From the NCBI GenBank assembly GCA_902584805.1, contig CACIBE010000007.1, positions 1 through 64,000 of the forward strand: 64,000 bases of DNA, written 5' to 3'. The first letter of the stretch is position 1; each line of letters begins with the position of its first letter. Positions 39,062 through 48,951 of the stretch are shown here, piece by piece. This stretch comes from an uncultured Alphaproteobacteria bacterium (GTDB taxonomy: Bacteria; Pseudomonadota; Alphaproteobacteria; HIMB59; GCA-002718135). Below the pieces are notes generated by a model. It worked only from the letters and a program-made list of their open reading frames with translations. It did no database searches and was not told the origin of the DNA. A program made the position numbers and the translations under genes.

Positions 39062-39092
39062 TTCTTGTTTTTTCTCATAGTTTCCGTATAAG
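39062..39092 (+). repeat. Right copy of 31-bp direct repeat; coincides with likely tatA promoter
   Basis: TTCTTGTTTTTTCTCATAGTTTCCGTATAAG; contains TTGTTT-N16-TATAAG just upstream of the tatA ATG. Confidence 0.9.
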
Positions 39093-39098
39093 AGCGGA

Positions 39099-39284
39099 AT
39101 GACACCTAGTATTTGGCAATTATTAATCGTACTCGTTATTGTTCTACTTCTTTTCGGTAGAGGTAAAATACCTCAACTTATGGGTGATATGGCAAAAGGA
39201 ATTAAATCATTCAAGAGAGGAATGTCTGACGAAGAAAAAAAAGAAGATAAAAATTTAGAGAATAAAAACGACGAAGAAAAGTAA
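39099..39284 (+). CDS. tatA: Sec-independent translocase TatA
   Basis: [37 protein letters not shown]. Confidence 0.95.
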   Translation: MTPSIWQLLIVLVIVLLLFGRGKIPQLMGDMAKGIKSFKRGMSDEEKKEDKNLENKNDEEK

Positions 39285-39289
39285 ATATA

Positions 39290-39604
39290 ATGTTTACTTT
39301 TGGTTGGAGTGAAATTTTCTTAATTGGGATAATAGTTGTTGTTGTTATTGGCCCAAAAGATCTTCCAAAATTCATTAAACAAGTTGGATCTTTTACTAAA
39401 TATATTAAAAAAATGTCTTCTGAATTTAAGTCATCCATAAATGAAATTGCTGAAGAGGAAGAAATTAAAGAATTAGCTAAATCAGTTAAAGAAGTAAAAA
39501 AAATAAAAGACGGCATTAATATCAAAAAAAATTTTGAAAATGAGATTAAAGAAGTTCAAGAAACAGTAAAAATGACCGAGAATGAATTTTCAAAAAAAAA
39601 TTAA
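39290..39604 (+). CDS. tatB: Sec-independent translocase TatB
   Basis: FGWSEIFLIGIIVVVVIGPKDLPKFIKQVG; between tatA and tatC. Confidence 0.92.
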   Translation: MFTFGWSEIFLIGIIVVVVIGPKDLPKFIKQVGSFTKYIKKMSSEFKSSINEIAEEEEIKELAKSVKEVKKIKDGINIKKNFENEIKEVQETVKMTENEFSKKN

Positions 39605-39619
39605 TTTATTATTTTTGTA

Positions 39620-40375
39620 ATGGCTGAAGAAAAATTTGAAGAAATGTCTCTAATAGGGCATCTTACTGAGTTAAGAAAAAGACTACTATGGAGTTTTATA
39701 TATATTTTATTAATCTTTATTGTTTGTTTTTACTTTGCAGATGAATTATTTGCCTTTTTAGCTAGTCCTCTAGTAGAACTATTTGATAAAGATAAAGGTC
39801 AAGGTTTTATTTATACAGCTTTACAAGAAGCTTTTTTTACAGAATTAAAAATTGCTTTTTTCTTTGCTTTATTTTTTTCATTCCCATTAATTGCAATACA
39901 AATATGGAGATTTATTGCACCAGGATTATACAAAAAGGAAAAGAGAGCTTTTTTACCCTATTTAGTTGCTACACCAATTTTATTTTTCGCAGGTGGATCA
40001 ATGGTTTATTATATTATTGCGCCATTGGCATGGTCTTTTTTCCTATCTTATCAAAACCTTGGTTCTAGTGGAATTCCTATTCGATTAGAAGCTAAGATGG
40101 GAGAATATTTATCCCTTATGATGCGATTTATTTTTGCTTTTGGTTTAGCATTTCAGCTTCCTGTTGTTTTATCTTTAATGGCGAGAGTGGGGATGGTTAC
40201 TTATGAATCACTTAAAAAATTTAGGAAATATGCAATTGTATTAGCATTTCTATCAGCAGCATTCTTAACTCCACCTGATCCATTTAGTCAAATCAGTTTA
40301 GCTCTGCCAATTATATTTTTATACGAAGTTTCAATTTATATTGCAAAACTAATACAAAAAAATAAAGATAAGTAA
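39620..40375 (+). CDS. tatC: Sec-independent translocase TatC
   Basis: MSLIGHLTELRKRLLWSF; LTPPDPFSQ. Confidence 0.96.
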   Translation: MAEEKFEEMSLIGHLTELRKRLLWSFIYILLIFIVCFYFADELFAFLASPLVELFDKDKGQGFIYTALQEAFFTELKIAFFFALFFSFPLIAIQIWRFIAPGLYKKEKRAFLPYLVATPILFFAGGSMVYYIIAPLAWSFFLSYQNLGSSGIPIRLEAKMGEYLSLMMRFIFAFGLAFQLPVVLSLMARVGMVTYESLKKFRKYAIVLAFLSAAFLTPPDPFSQISLALPIIFLYEVSIYIAKLIQKNKDK

Positions 40376-41637
40376 TGCATAATATTAATTTTATCAGAGA
40401 AAATCCAACAGAGTTTGATAATTATATGAAACAAAGAGGTGAGCATCCAATATCAAATAAAATATTAGAACTAGATAAAGTTAAAAGAGAAACTCAGACT
40501 GTTCTTCAGAATCTTTTAGCAGAAAGAAACTCTATTTCTAAAAATATCGGTAAACTTAAAAGTGAAAATAAAGATGCTTCATCAGAAATGAGTAAAGTTG
40601 ATGAAATTAAAAATAAAATTAATAATTTAAAGGAACTTGAAACAATTAAAGACGAGGAGCTAAAAACTATCCTCTCAAGACTTCCAAATATAGCTGATAA
40701 GACTGTACCTATAGGAACCAATGAAGCAGACAATACAAAATATAGAGAATGGGGTGAAAAACCAGGATTTGAATTTAAGCCTAAAACGCATTTTGAATTA
40801 GGAGAAAATTTAGGTTTAATGAATTTTGAAACCGCATCTAAATTATCAGGATCTAGATTTGTTTTATTAAAAAATCAACTTTCTAAACTGGAAAGAGCAA
40901 TAGCAAATTTTATGTTAGATAAGCATACGAATGATAACGGTTATATTGAAATGCATGTTCCTTATTTAGTAAAAGCAGATACGTTATACGGGACCGGCCA
41001 ATTACCAAAGTTTGCAGAAGACTTGTTTACCGCAGGTGATGACCACTGGTTGATACCCACAGCTGAAATACCGCTGACTGCCCTTCATAGTAATGAAATA
41101 CTAAATATTAATCAGCTCCCTATGCGTGTTACTTCTTATACACCATGTTTTAGATCTGAAGCTGGTGCAGCTGGAAAAGATACGAGAGGTATGCTTAGAC
41201 AACATCAATTTACCAAAGTTGAATTAGTATCACTAGTGGAACCAGAGCACTCAAAAGATGAGCTTGAGAGAATGTTAAGTTGTGCTGAAGGAATTCTTCA
41301 AGACTTAAATCTTCACTATAGAGTAATGACTTTATGTACAGGTGATATGGGTTTTAATGCTAATAAAACTTATGACATAGAGGTATGGCTTCCTGGTGAA
41401 GATAAATATAGAGAAATATCAAGTTGTTCAAATTGTGGTGATTTTCAAGCTAGAAGAATGAATACTAGATATAAATTAGAAAATAAAAATGTTTTTGTTC
41501 ATACACTTAATGGTTCTGGGTTAGCAGTAGGAAGAACACTTATTGCTATTCTTGAGAATTATCAAATGAAAGATGGAAATATTAAAATTCCAGAAGTTTT
41601 AAAAAAATATTTTAATAATTCTGATACTCTTATCTAG
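40375..41637 (+). CDS. serS: Seryl-tRNA synthetase
   Basis: Coiled-coil N terminus; TAEIPLTALHSNEIL, FRSEAGAAGKDTRGMLRQHQF, EISSCSNCGDFQARRM. Confidence 0.97.
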   Translation: MHNINFIRENPTEFDNYMKQRGEHPISNKILELDKVKRETQTVLQNLLAERNSISKNIGKLKSENKDASSEMSKVDEIKNKINNLKELETIKDEELKTILSRLPNIADKTVPIGTNEADNTKYREWGEKPGFEFKPKTHFELGENLGLMNFETASKLSGSRFVLLKNQLSKLERAIANFMLDKHTNDNGYIEMHVPYLVKADTLYGTGQLPKFAEDLFTAGDDHWLIPTAEIPLTALHSNEILNINQLPMRVTSYTPCFRSEAGAAGKDTRGMLRQHQFTKVELVSLVEPEHSKDELERMLSCAEGILQDLNLHYRVMTLCTGDMGFNANKTYDIEVWLPGEDKYREISSCSNCGDFQARRMNTRYKLENKNVFVHTLNGSGLAVGRTLIAILENYQMKDGNIKIPEVLKKYFNNSDTLI

Positions 41638-42263
41638 TGCTTGATGTAAGAAAAATAAGATTGATACTCGAGTTACGGGAGTCTGGTATTAGTAATGCTG
41701 AAGTTCTCTCTGCAATAGAAAAAATTCCAAGAGAAAAGTTTATTAGTGAAGTTTACAGAAATCAAGCTTATGAAAATATAGCTTTACCAATTGAAAACAA
41801 TCAAACAATTAGTCAGCCCTACGTTGTAGCAAGGATGACTGAATTACTTGATGTTAAAAGTAGCCACAAGGTGCTAGAAATAGGCACTGGTAGCGGATAT
41901 CAGTGTGCAGTATTATCAATCTTAGCACGGCGTGTATACACGATTGAAAGAATTAAAAATCTATATGAAGGTTCTAATAATATTTTTAAGAAATTAAAAT
42001 TAACTAATATTGTTTCAAAATACGATGATGGTAATAATGGTTGGATTGAACAAATACCTTTTGACAGAATAATATTTACAGCAGCATCAAAAAAAATAAA
42101 TAATGAAATTTTTTCTCATATTGAAAATGAAGGAATTATTGTTTGTCCTATTGTTAAAGATAACAAGCAAATACTTGTAAAATATAAAAAACAAAATAAT
42201 AAAATTATTTCTGAAGAATATGATGATGTTTTATTTGTTCCAAATCTTCAAGGTGTAGTATAG
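41637..42263 (+). CDS. pcm: Protein-L-isoaspartate O-methyltransferase
   Basis: PREKFI, QTISQPYVVARMTELL, VLEIGTGSGYQCAVLS; GTG start. Confidence 0.93.
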   Translation: MLDVRKIRLILELRESGISNAEVLSAIEKIPREKFISEVYRNQAYENIALPIENNQTISQPYVVARMTELLDVKSSHKVLEIGTGSGYQCAVLSILARRVYTIERIKNLYEGSNNIFKKLKLTNIVSKYDDGNNGWIEQIPFDRIIFTAASKKINNEIFSHIENEGIIVCPIVKDNKQILVKYKKQNNKIISEEYDDVLFVPNLQGVV

Positions 42264-43621
42264 CTACTTTGAATATTTCGAATTTTATTTGAAGAATAAA
42301 AATAATATAAGATACCAATTATCCAATGAATAAGAGTTAATCCAATAAACATATAGATATAGTTTTCTTCTATAAAATTATTTACAAATAATATTACAAT
42401 TATAGGCACTAATACAAACCTAAGTATTGCCATATACATTACTATTATTGCTTTTTTAAGCCCTTGGAATGAAGCATTAGAAATAAAGAAGAATGGAAAA
42501 GCTGGAAAGCCAAGTGCGTATATTTTAAGATATATTGATCCATAGTAAATTACTTCTTTATCATCAGTAAACAATCTCATTGAATCTTCTGCAGTTATAA
42601 ATAAAATTAACCCTGCTATAGTTAATATTATTACACCAGTAATCATAGCTTTATTGTAAGTTTCTAAAATTCTTTCATAGTTTTTAGCGCCAAAATTCTG
42701 ACCCACAATTGCGGTTACTGCTGTACTTAATCCTAACAGGGGTAAGAAAAGCAGTTGTTCATATCTTCCAGCTGAGGAAAAACCTGCAATTGCATCATTA
42801 CCAAAACGACTTACAAAAAATAATAATATATATGATCCGAAAGCAATCATCATCAATCCTAATGCAGCTGGAATAGCCTGAAATGAAATTTCCTTAATTA
42901 AACTTAATTTAGGAATTAAATAATTATTTTTAAAGTTTTCAAAAATCTCTGTTTTATAAATTTTATATAGTAAATATAACAGACCAATTATTTGAGATAG
43001 TATAGTAGCTATTGCTATTCCACTTATACCCATTGGCGAAAATAATTCTAAATTAATTATTTTTCCTGTGATTAATATTGGATTTAAAATTATATTAAGA
43101 AAAAAACTAAAAATTAAAACATTTCTATAACTTTTAGTATCTCCTTGAGCAGATAAACAAGAATTACACACCATTAGTAAAAGAATTATGACTGATCCTA
43201 AATAAATTACATTCATATATAATGATGATAGTTTAAGGGTTTTTGGATCATCATTTATCGATTCTAAAACTATGTTACCAAAATAAAGTCCAAAAATAGT
43301 TATGCCTGAGCCTACTAATATTGTTACGACAAAAGATTGTGAAAAAACATGACTTGCTTTTTTAATATTTTTTTCTCCTAAAGAATTAGCAACATTACTT
43401 GTTGTAGCTATGCTTAATCCTATTCCAAGTGCAATAATTATAAAATATACAGGAAATGTTTGACCAATAGCTGCTAAAGCTGTTTCAGAAATCATTCTAC
43501 CTGCAAAAATAGTATCAACTAAAGAATACAGATTATTAAATATAGTTCCAATTGAAGCTGGCAAAGCAATTTTTATAAATAGCTTATAGATATCTTCTTC
43601 AAGTAAATTAATTTTTTTCAT
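42248..43621 (-). CDS. MATE family efflux transporter
   Basis: 12-TM MatE fold; PASIGTIFNNLYSLVDTIFAGR. Confidence 0.92.
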   Translation of the reverse strand: MKKINLLEEDIYKLFIKIALPASIGTIFNNLYSLVDTIFAGRMISETALAAIGQTFPVYFIIIALGIGLSIATTSNVANSLGEKNIKKASHVFSQSFVVTILVGSGITIFGLYFGNIVLESINDDPKTLKLSSLYMNVIYLGSVIILLLMVCNSCLSAQGDTKSYRNVLIFSFFLNIILNPILITGKIINLELFSPMGISGIAIATILSQIIGLLYLLYKIYKTEIFENFKNNYLIPKLSLIKEISFQAIPAALGLMMIAFGSYILLFFVSRFGNDAIAGFSSAGRYEQLLFLPLLGLSTAVTAIVGQNFGAKNYERILETYNKAMITGVIILTIAGLILFITAEDSMRLFTDDKEVIYYGSIYLKIYALGFPAFPFFFISNASFQGLKKAIIVMYMAILRFVLVPIIVILFVNNFIEENYIYMFIGLTLIHWIIGILYYFYSSNKIRNIQSSYTTP

Positions 43622-43623
43622 AT

Positions 43624-44454
43624 TTATAAATATCTTAATTTAAACCTAGTACTATTCTCTTCCAGTTTTAAAATATTTTGTATTTCGTATATTACCTCTT
43701 TGAGGTTTTTCATTATAGATCTATTTGAAAAATTTATTAATAATAAGCCACTGCCCTGCATTCCAACATTATCTCCATATTTCATAATAGGCACTTCAAC
43801 ATTGATAATATTACTTATACCTTTTTTTCTAATATTCTGAATAAAGGAATCATTTTCCAAAATATTCAAAACTGGATACCATATTATAATTTTGGATTTT
43901 GAGAATAAATTATCAATATTATTTAGTATCTTCTCTACCTTTTCAAAATCATCCTTTATTTCATATGATGGATCTATAAATACAAAATAATTCTTGTCTT
44001 TATTAATTTTATTAAAAATAAAATTAAATCCATCAGCATTTGAGATTTTAGCATTGGTATATTTGTTTAAGTTTTTTTTTAATAATTCATATTCATTCTT
44101 GTGTAATTCACAAAAAAATAATTTATCTTTTTCATTAGCTATGGATGAAATAAATATAGGTGATCCAGGATAAAAATTATTTTTCCCAGTAATTTTAGAA
44201 ATAGTTGAAAGATAATTTTTAATTAAAATATTATTACCTTTATAATTTTGTATCTTTTTAATTCCTTCTTTATACTCTTTATTTTTATCCATATACTTTG
44301 ATATATATTTATAAATTCCATTACCAGAATGAGAATCAATATAACTTATTGAATTATTTACATTTTTTTCAAGATTATATAAGTAAAGCATTATTATGTG
44401 TTTCATAACATCTGCATGATTTCCAGCATGATATCCGTGTCTATAGCTAAGCAT
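43624..44454 (-). CDS. rlmJ: 23S rRNA (adenine(2030)-N(6))-methyltransferase
   Basis: MLSYRHGYHAGNHADVMKH, YFVFIDPSYEIKDDF. Confidence 0.92.
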   Translation of the reverse strand: MLSYRHGYHAGNHADVMKHIIMLYLYNLEKNVNNSISYIDSHSGNGIYKYISKYMDKNKEYKEGIKKIQNYKGNNILIKNYLSTISKITGKNNFYPGSPIFISSIANEKDKLFFCELHKNEYELLKKNLNKYTNAKISNADGFNFIFNKINKDKNYFVFIDPSYEIKDDFEKVEKILNNIDNLFSKSKIIIWYPVLNILENDSFIQNIRKKGISNIINVEVPIMKYGDNVGMQGSGLLLINFSNRSIMKNLKEVIYEIQNILKLEENSTRFKLRYL

Positions 44455-44580
44455 AAAAATAAAAAAAAATTGTTGAAATTAATTTCTTATTAGTTATTTA
44501 AAGTATTAAATTAATCAATATACAATATTTATATAAGTTAAATAAATTAATCCCCCAATAACAAATAAGGAGAATATAAT

Positions 44581-44784
44581 ATGCCAAGTGGTAAAATTAA
44601 ATGGTTTAATCCGACCAAAGGTTATGGATTTATAGAAAATGATGATGGAGGAAAAGATGTTTTTCTTCATGTTTCAGCTTTAGAAGAAGCTGGCATTGAT
44701 TCATTAGAAGAAGGTATGCCAGTTGAATTTGAAATCGGTGAAAACCGTGGAAAAGAAAACGCTATCAATATTAAGAAAAAATAA
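44581..44784 (+). CDS. Cold shock domain protein
   Basis: GKIKWFNPTKGYGFIENDDGGKDVFLHVSAL. Confidence 0.95.
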   Translation: MPSGKIKWFNPTKGYGFIENDDGGKDVFLHVSALEEAGIDSLEEGMPVEFEIGENRGKENAINIKKK

Positions 44785-44790
44785 TATTAA

Positions 44791-45018
44791 TTGAATTCAA
44801 TTAAACTTTTAGAATGGATTGGCGTAACAACAGCCATCCTTTATTCCCTACTAGTTGCATTTAACATTGGATTAGAATTTATTGGCTTTTCATTATTATT
44901 GCTATCAGCAGTATTAATTGGAATCTGGGCCTATAAATTAAAACACAATGGAATATTGTTTTTACAATTTTTTTACGCTGGTGCAGGTATTATAGGAATG
45001 TATAGATGGTTTGGATAA
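44791..45018 (+). CDS. Small membrane protein
   Basis: 75 aa, about three predicted TM segments, TTG start; no family recognised with confidence. Confidence 0.55.
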   Translation: MNSIKLLEWIGVTTAILYSLLVAFNIGLEFIGFSLLLLSAVLIGIWAYKLKHNGILFLQFFYAGAGIIGMYRWFG

Positions 45019-45254
45019 AAATATTTTTTTTATTTTTACTTTTATATCCTTCAATTGCATATTCTTCTGAATTAAATGAAGAAGAAGAAATGTACTTTAA
45101 CTTTGTTGATTTAAATAATGATGGAGTTATTTCCTATGAAGAAATTGAACAATCATTAAATTTACTCTTTCAAATTATAGATCTGAATCAAGATAATAAA
45201 ATTTCTCAAAATGAGATAAATGAATTAAAAGGCATAATTGAAACTTTAAGATGA
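45006..45254 (+). CDS. Small exported EF-hand protein
   Basis: Signal peptide then DLNNDGVISYEEI and DLNQDNKISQNEI. Confidence 0.75.
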   Translation: MVWIKIFFLFLLLYPSIAYSSELNEEEEMYFNFVDLNNDGVISYEEIEQSLNLLFQIIDLNQDNKISQNEINELKGIIETLR

Positions 45255-45994
45255 GTATTTGGGGGAGAGTTATAGGCGGAGCAGCAGGATTTGCTTTAGG
45301 AGGACCTATAGGGGCTATCTTAGGTGTAATGGCTGGTGGTGCTTTTGATAGAAGATCAAAATCAAAATCATCATTTAACTTCAATCGAATAAATAATAAT
45401 CAAAAACAACAAATTTTTACATTAAGTTTTATTATTCTAGCTGCAAAATTAGCTAAATCAGATGGCATTGTATCAGATGATGAAATCAGAGCATTTAAAG
45501 AAAAATTTAAAGTTCCAAAATCTGAAATTCCTAAAGTTGCAAAAATATTCAATGAGGCAAAAAAAGATACGTATGGTTATAAACAAATAGCTAATCAAGT
45601 AGGAGATTTATTTTCAGCTAATAAAATTTTATTGGAGGAATTATTAAATAATTTATTTTATATTGCTGCATCTGATGGAAAGGTATCTATTAGTGAAATA
45701 GATTTTTTAAGATCAATTTCTAAATCGTTTAAATTTAGTGAAAAAGATTTTCAAAGAATTTTTCAAGCAAATTTAAAAAATAGTGAATCTGATCCTTACA
45801 AAATATTGGGTGTGAATAGATCAAGCACTGATAATGAGATAAGAAAAAAATGGATAAAATTAAATAAAGAACACCACCCAGATAATTTAATTGCCAAAGG
45901 TATGCCTAAAGAATTTATTAAACAATCTAATAAAGAATTAGCAGCTATTAATATTGCTTACGATAAAATTAAAGAAATTAGAGGAATTTCTTGA
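45251..45994 (+). CDS. TerB/DnaJ-domain protein (DjlA-like)
   Basis: Glycine-rich N terminus, TerB-like middle (AKSDGIVSDDEI, AASDGKVSISEI), J domain DPYKILGVNRSSTDNEIRKKW...HHPD. Confidence 0.88.
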   Translation: MSIWGRVIGGAAGFALGGPIGAILGVMAGGAFDRRSKSKSSFNFNRINNNQKQQIFTLSFIILAAKLAKSDGIVSDDEIRAFKEKFKVPKSEIPKVAKIFNEAKKDTYGYKQIANQVGDLFSANKILLEELLNNLFYIAASDGKVSISEIDFLRSISKSFKFSEKDFQRIFQANLKNSESDPYKILGVNRSSTDNEIRKKWIKLNKEHHPDNLIAKGMPKEFIKQSNKELAAINIAYDKIKEIRGIS

Positions 45995-46962
45995 TACCTA
46001 AAGACTTATCTGTCGATAATATTAGTAAAATTTATAAAAAAATTAGACCATTTATTAATCAAACCCCTTTTTTAAAGTGTCCTGATGATATTGATAATTA
46101 TTTTTCTACTAATTTATTTTTTAAATGCGAATTTTTACAAAAATCTGGTTCATTTAAGGCAAGAGGTGCTATTAATAATATAATTTCTCAAGATCAGACT
46201 AAATTTAATAAGGGAATTACAGCAGTTAGTGCTGGAAATCATGCGATCGCTGCTTCATTTGTGGCCAATCAATTTAAATTGAAAAATAAAATTTTCTTAT
46301 ACGAAAGTGCAAATAAATATAGAGTTCAAACTTGTAAAAATTATGGTGCTAACATTATCTTTACAAATCCAAAACAAGCTTTTCTTGATGCTGAAAATGC
46401 TAAAAATGAAGGTTACTATTTTATTCACCCTTTTGACGGCCCATTGACATTACAAGGTAGTGCTACCTTGGGATTAGAAATTGTAGAATATTTAAAATTA
46501 ATTAATACTACAATTGACAATTTACTAATTTCAGTTGGAGGAGGGGGATTAATAAGTGGTGTTTCATCGTATATAAAACATTTTTATCCTAAGATTAAAA
46601 TTATTGGTGTTGAACCTGAAAATGCTAATGGATTAAATCAAAGTTTAAAAGCTAACAAACCACTAAATAATGTTAATGTAAATAGTATAGCTGACAGTCT
46701 TTCAGCACCTTTACATATGCAATATTCTTTTGATGTAGCAAAAGAAGTAATTGATGAAATGGTAACTGTTTCTGATGATGAAATGAAAAAATTCATGGTT
46801 TTTTGTTATAAAAAATTTAAGTTATTTCTTGAACCCGCATGTGTTGCTGGTCTTGCTGCTTTAAAATATAAAATCAATAATAAGCTTATTGGCAAAAATA
46901 CAATGGTGATATTGTGTGGCTCAAATATTGATAAAAAAACATGGTCAGATTTAACTAATTAA
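45991..46962 (+). CDS. Threonine/serine dehydratase family PLP enzyme
   Basis: KSGSFKARGAINNI, SAGNHAIAASF, SVGGGGLISG. Confidence 0.9.
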   Translation: MIPKDLSVDNISKIYKKIRPFINQTPFLKCPDDIDNYFSTNLFFKCEFLQKSGSFKARGAINNIISQDQTKFNKGITAVSAGNHAIAASFVANQFKLKNKIFLYESANKYRVQTCKNYGANIIFTNPKQAFLDAENAKNEGYYFIHPFDGPLTLQGSATLGLEIVEYLKLINTTIDNLLISVGGGGLISGVSSYIKHFYPKIKIIGVEPENANGLNQSLKANKPLNNVNVNSIADSLSAPLHMQYSFDVAKEVIDEMVTVSDDEMKKFMVFCYKKFKLFLEPACVAGLAALKYKINNKLIGKNTMVILCGSNIDKKTWSDLTN

Positions 46963-48065
46963 TCTGGAAAATATAAAATACCACCACTTAAATTTTTTTT
47001 CACACCTGTAGTATTTTTATTACTTATTTCTAAATTTTTAAATGATCTCATGCCAATATACGCAAACATTTGAGCTTCTACTAAATCACCATTTATTTTA
47101 TATTTATCAATAAGTTCAATTTTTTTATTCAGTTTATTCATTAATATTTCTTTGAGTAATTTATTTTTTCTTCCTCCTCCAGTAAGTAAAATTCTTTCAA
47201 TCTTAAATTTTTTATTTTTTAATAATTCTTTAAATCCAATATAAGTCATGTAGTTAGCAGTCATTAGCGCATCATATTTGTTCAATTTAATTAGCTTATT
47301 AAAATAATTTCTAAAATAATTTCTATCTAATGATTTTGGGAACTTTTTCTTAAAGAATTTATCTTTTTTGAATTTTTCGATTAATTTATAATTAATCTTA
47401 CCCTTTCTTGCATAATTTCCATCATTATCAAATTTTTTTTTAAAAAAATAATTGCAAAGATCATCACTTAAACAATTTGCAGGCCCTATATCCGATGATA
47501 ATAATGTTCTTGAAACTACTGTTGAAAAATTTGCTATACCTCCAAGATTTACTATAATCGCTTTTTCCTTAAATTTTTGTATTAAAAACTTATGATAATA
47601 TGATCCAATTGGTGCCCCCTGACCACCATTTTTAATATCTTTATCTCTTAAATTACTTATAGTTTTAACTTTAAGTTTTTTTGCAATTTTGTTCCCATTT
47701 CCTAATTGTATAGATATTTTATTCGATGGGTCGTGGTAAACAGTCTGTCCACTAATTGATATTAAATCGATATTTTTTTTATTAATTTTTTTTTGTTTCA
47801 GAAATAAAATTATTTTTTTTTCCAAAATATCTGTAACGAAATCATCTTTTTTTAAAAAATATTCTTTAATTTTATTATTAGTTTTTGGTTTATTTAATAT
47901 TAGATTGTTTATTGTATTTTGATAATTTTTATCAAATTTATATGATTTTTCACATTTTATTTTTACAAAGTCAGTCCCATTTGTATTAATCAAACTGATA
48001 TCAACGCCATCCATTGATGTGCCTGTCATAACTCCTAAGACATTAAGTTTTGAATTTTTACTCAT
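46959..48065 (-). CDS. anmK: Anhydro-N-acetylmuramic acid kinase
   Basis: LGVMTGTSMDGVDISLI, NLGGIANFS, DIGPANCLSDDLC, LLTGGGRKN. Confidence 0.94.
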   Translation of the reverse strand: MSKNSKLNVLGVMTGTSMDGVDISLINTNGTDFVKIKCEKSYKFDKNYQNTINNLILNKPKTNNKIKEYFLKKDDFVTDILEKKIILFLKQKKINKKNIDLISISGQTVYHDPSNKISIQLGNGNKIAKKLKVKTISNLRDKDIKNGGQGAPIGSYYHKFLIQKFKEKAIIVNLGGIANFSTVVSRTLLSSDIGPANCLSDDLCNYFFKKKFDNDGNYARKGKINYKLIEKFKKDKFFKKKFPKSLDRNYFRNYFNKLIKLNKYDALMTANYMTYIGFKELLKNKKFKIERILLTGGGRKNKLLKEILMNKLNKKIELIDKYKINGDLVEAQMFAYIGMRSFKNLEISNKNTTGVKKNLSGGILYFPD

Positions 48066-48189
48066 TTTTAATCAAATTTAATTTTGCACATTTTATTAAC
48101 AAACATATCAACAAAAAAAGATTATTTTCTTTTAAAAATACATTTTTTTATTGATTGATAAATAACAAATAGATAATTTATCTTTTAAT

Positions 48190-48302
48190 TATTACACGCA
48201 AAGGTAATAATCAATTTAATAAAAGGAAACGATTATTAAATTGTATCGGGAGGAAATGCACGATACACAAAAAGGACCTAGCTTGCTGGGTCCTTTTTTT
48301 TG
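48190..48302 (+). ncRNA. Candidate intergenic small RNA with intrinsic terminator
   Basis: Hairpin 48212-48243 (CAATTTAATAA/TTATTAAATTG), hairpin 48242-48267 (TGTATCG/CGATACA), terminator 48271-48302 (AAAGGACCTAG-CTTG-CTGGGTCCTTT + T run). Confidence 0.55.
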
Positions 48303-48345
48303 TTTTATGGACAAATCTAATAAATAAAGTATCAAACATTTCATA

Positions 48346-48918
48346 ATGATAACAAATTATGATAGAATTTTAGATATTATTTTAGATCATCTAATCCCAT
48401 TAACAAAAATTTCAATTAATGAAGGAAATAAAATATTTGGTGGATTTATTGTTAAAAAATCTGACCTAAGTCTTGTTTGTTCAGGTACAAATCAGGAAAT
48501 CAAAAATCCTTTATTTCACGGAGAAATTTCAACTCTTTTTAACTTATTTGAAAAAAAACTGTTTAATACAAAAGATTATTACTTCATAAGTACACATCAG
48601 CCATGTTCTATGTGTTTATCAGCTATAACCTGGGCTGGATTTGACAATTTTTACTATTTTTTTTCCTATACTGATACAAAAGAAGGTTTTCATATTCCTC
48701 ACGATCTTAAAATTTTGACTGAAGTATTTAAAATCAAAGAAGGTAAATACAATATTAATAATGATTATTGGGAGAGTTTCTCAATTATATCAGAAATTAA
48801 AAGATTAGGTAAAGAGGACTCATTATCAGATAAAATATATCAGATCAAAGAAGAGTACCAAAAAATGTCTGAAATTTATCAAAAATCAAAAATTGATAAT
48901 AAAATTCCTCTAAATTAA
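48346..48918 (+). CDS. Nucleoside/cytidine deaminase-like protein
   Basis: HGEISTLFN and THQPCSMCLSAITWAG match the deaminase H(A/G)E...PCxxC motif. Confidence 0.8.
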   Translation: MITNYDRILDIILDHLIPLTKISINEGNKIFGGFIVKKSDLSLVCSGTNQEIKNPLFHGEISTLFNLFEKKLFNTKDYYFISTHQPCSMCLSAITWAGFDNFYYFFSYTDTKEGFHIPHDLKILTEVFKIKEGKYNINNDYWESFSIISEIKRLGKEDSLSDKIYQIKEEYQKMSEIYQKSKIDNKIPLN

Positions 48919-48951
48919 TTGTTAAATTATAAAAATAAGTATAAAAATAAT

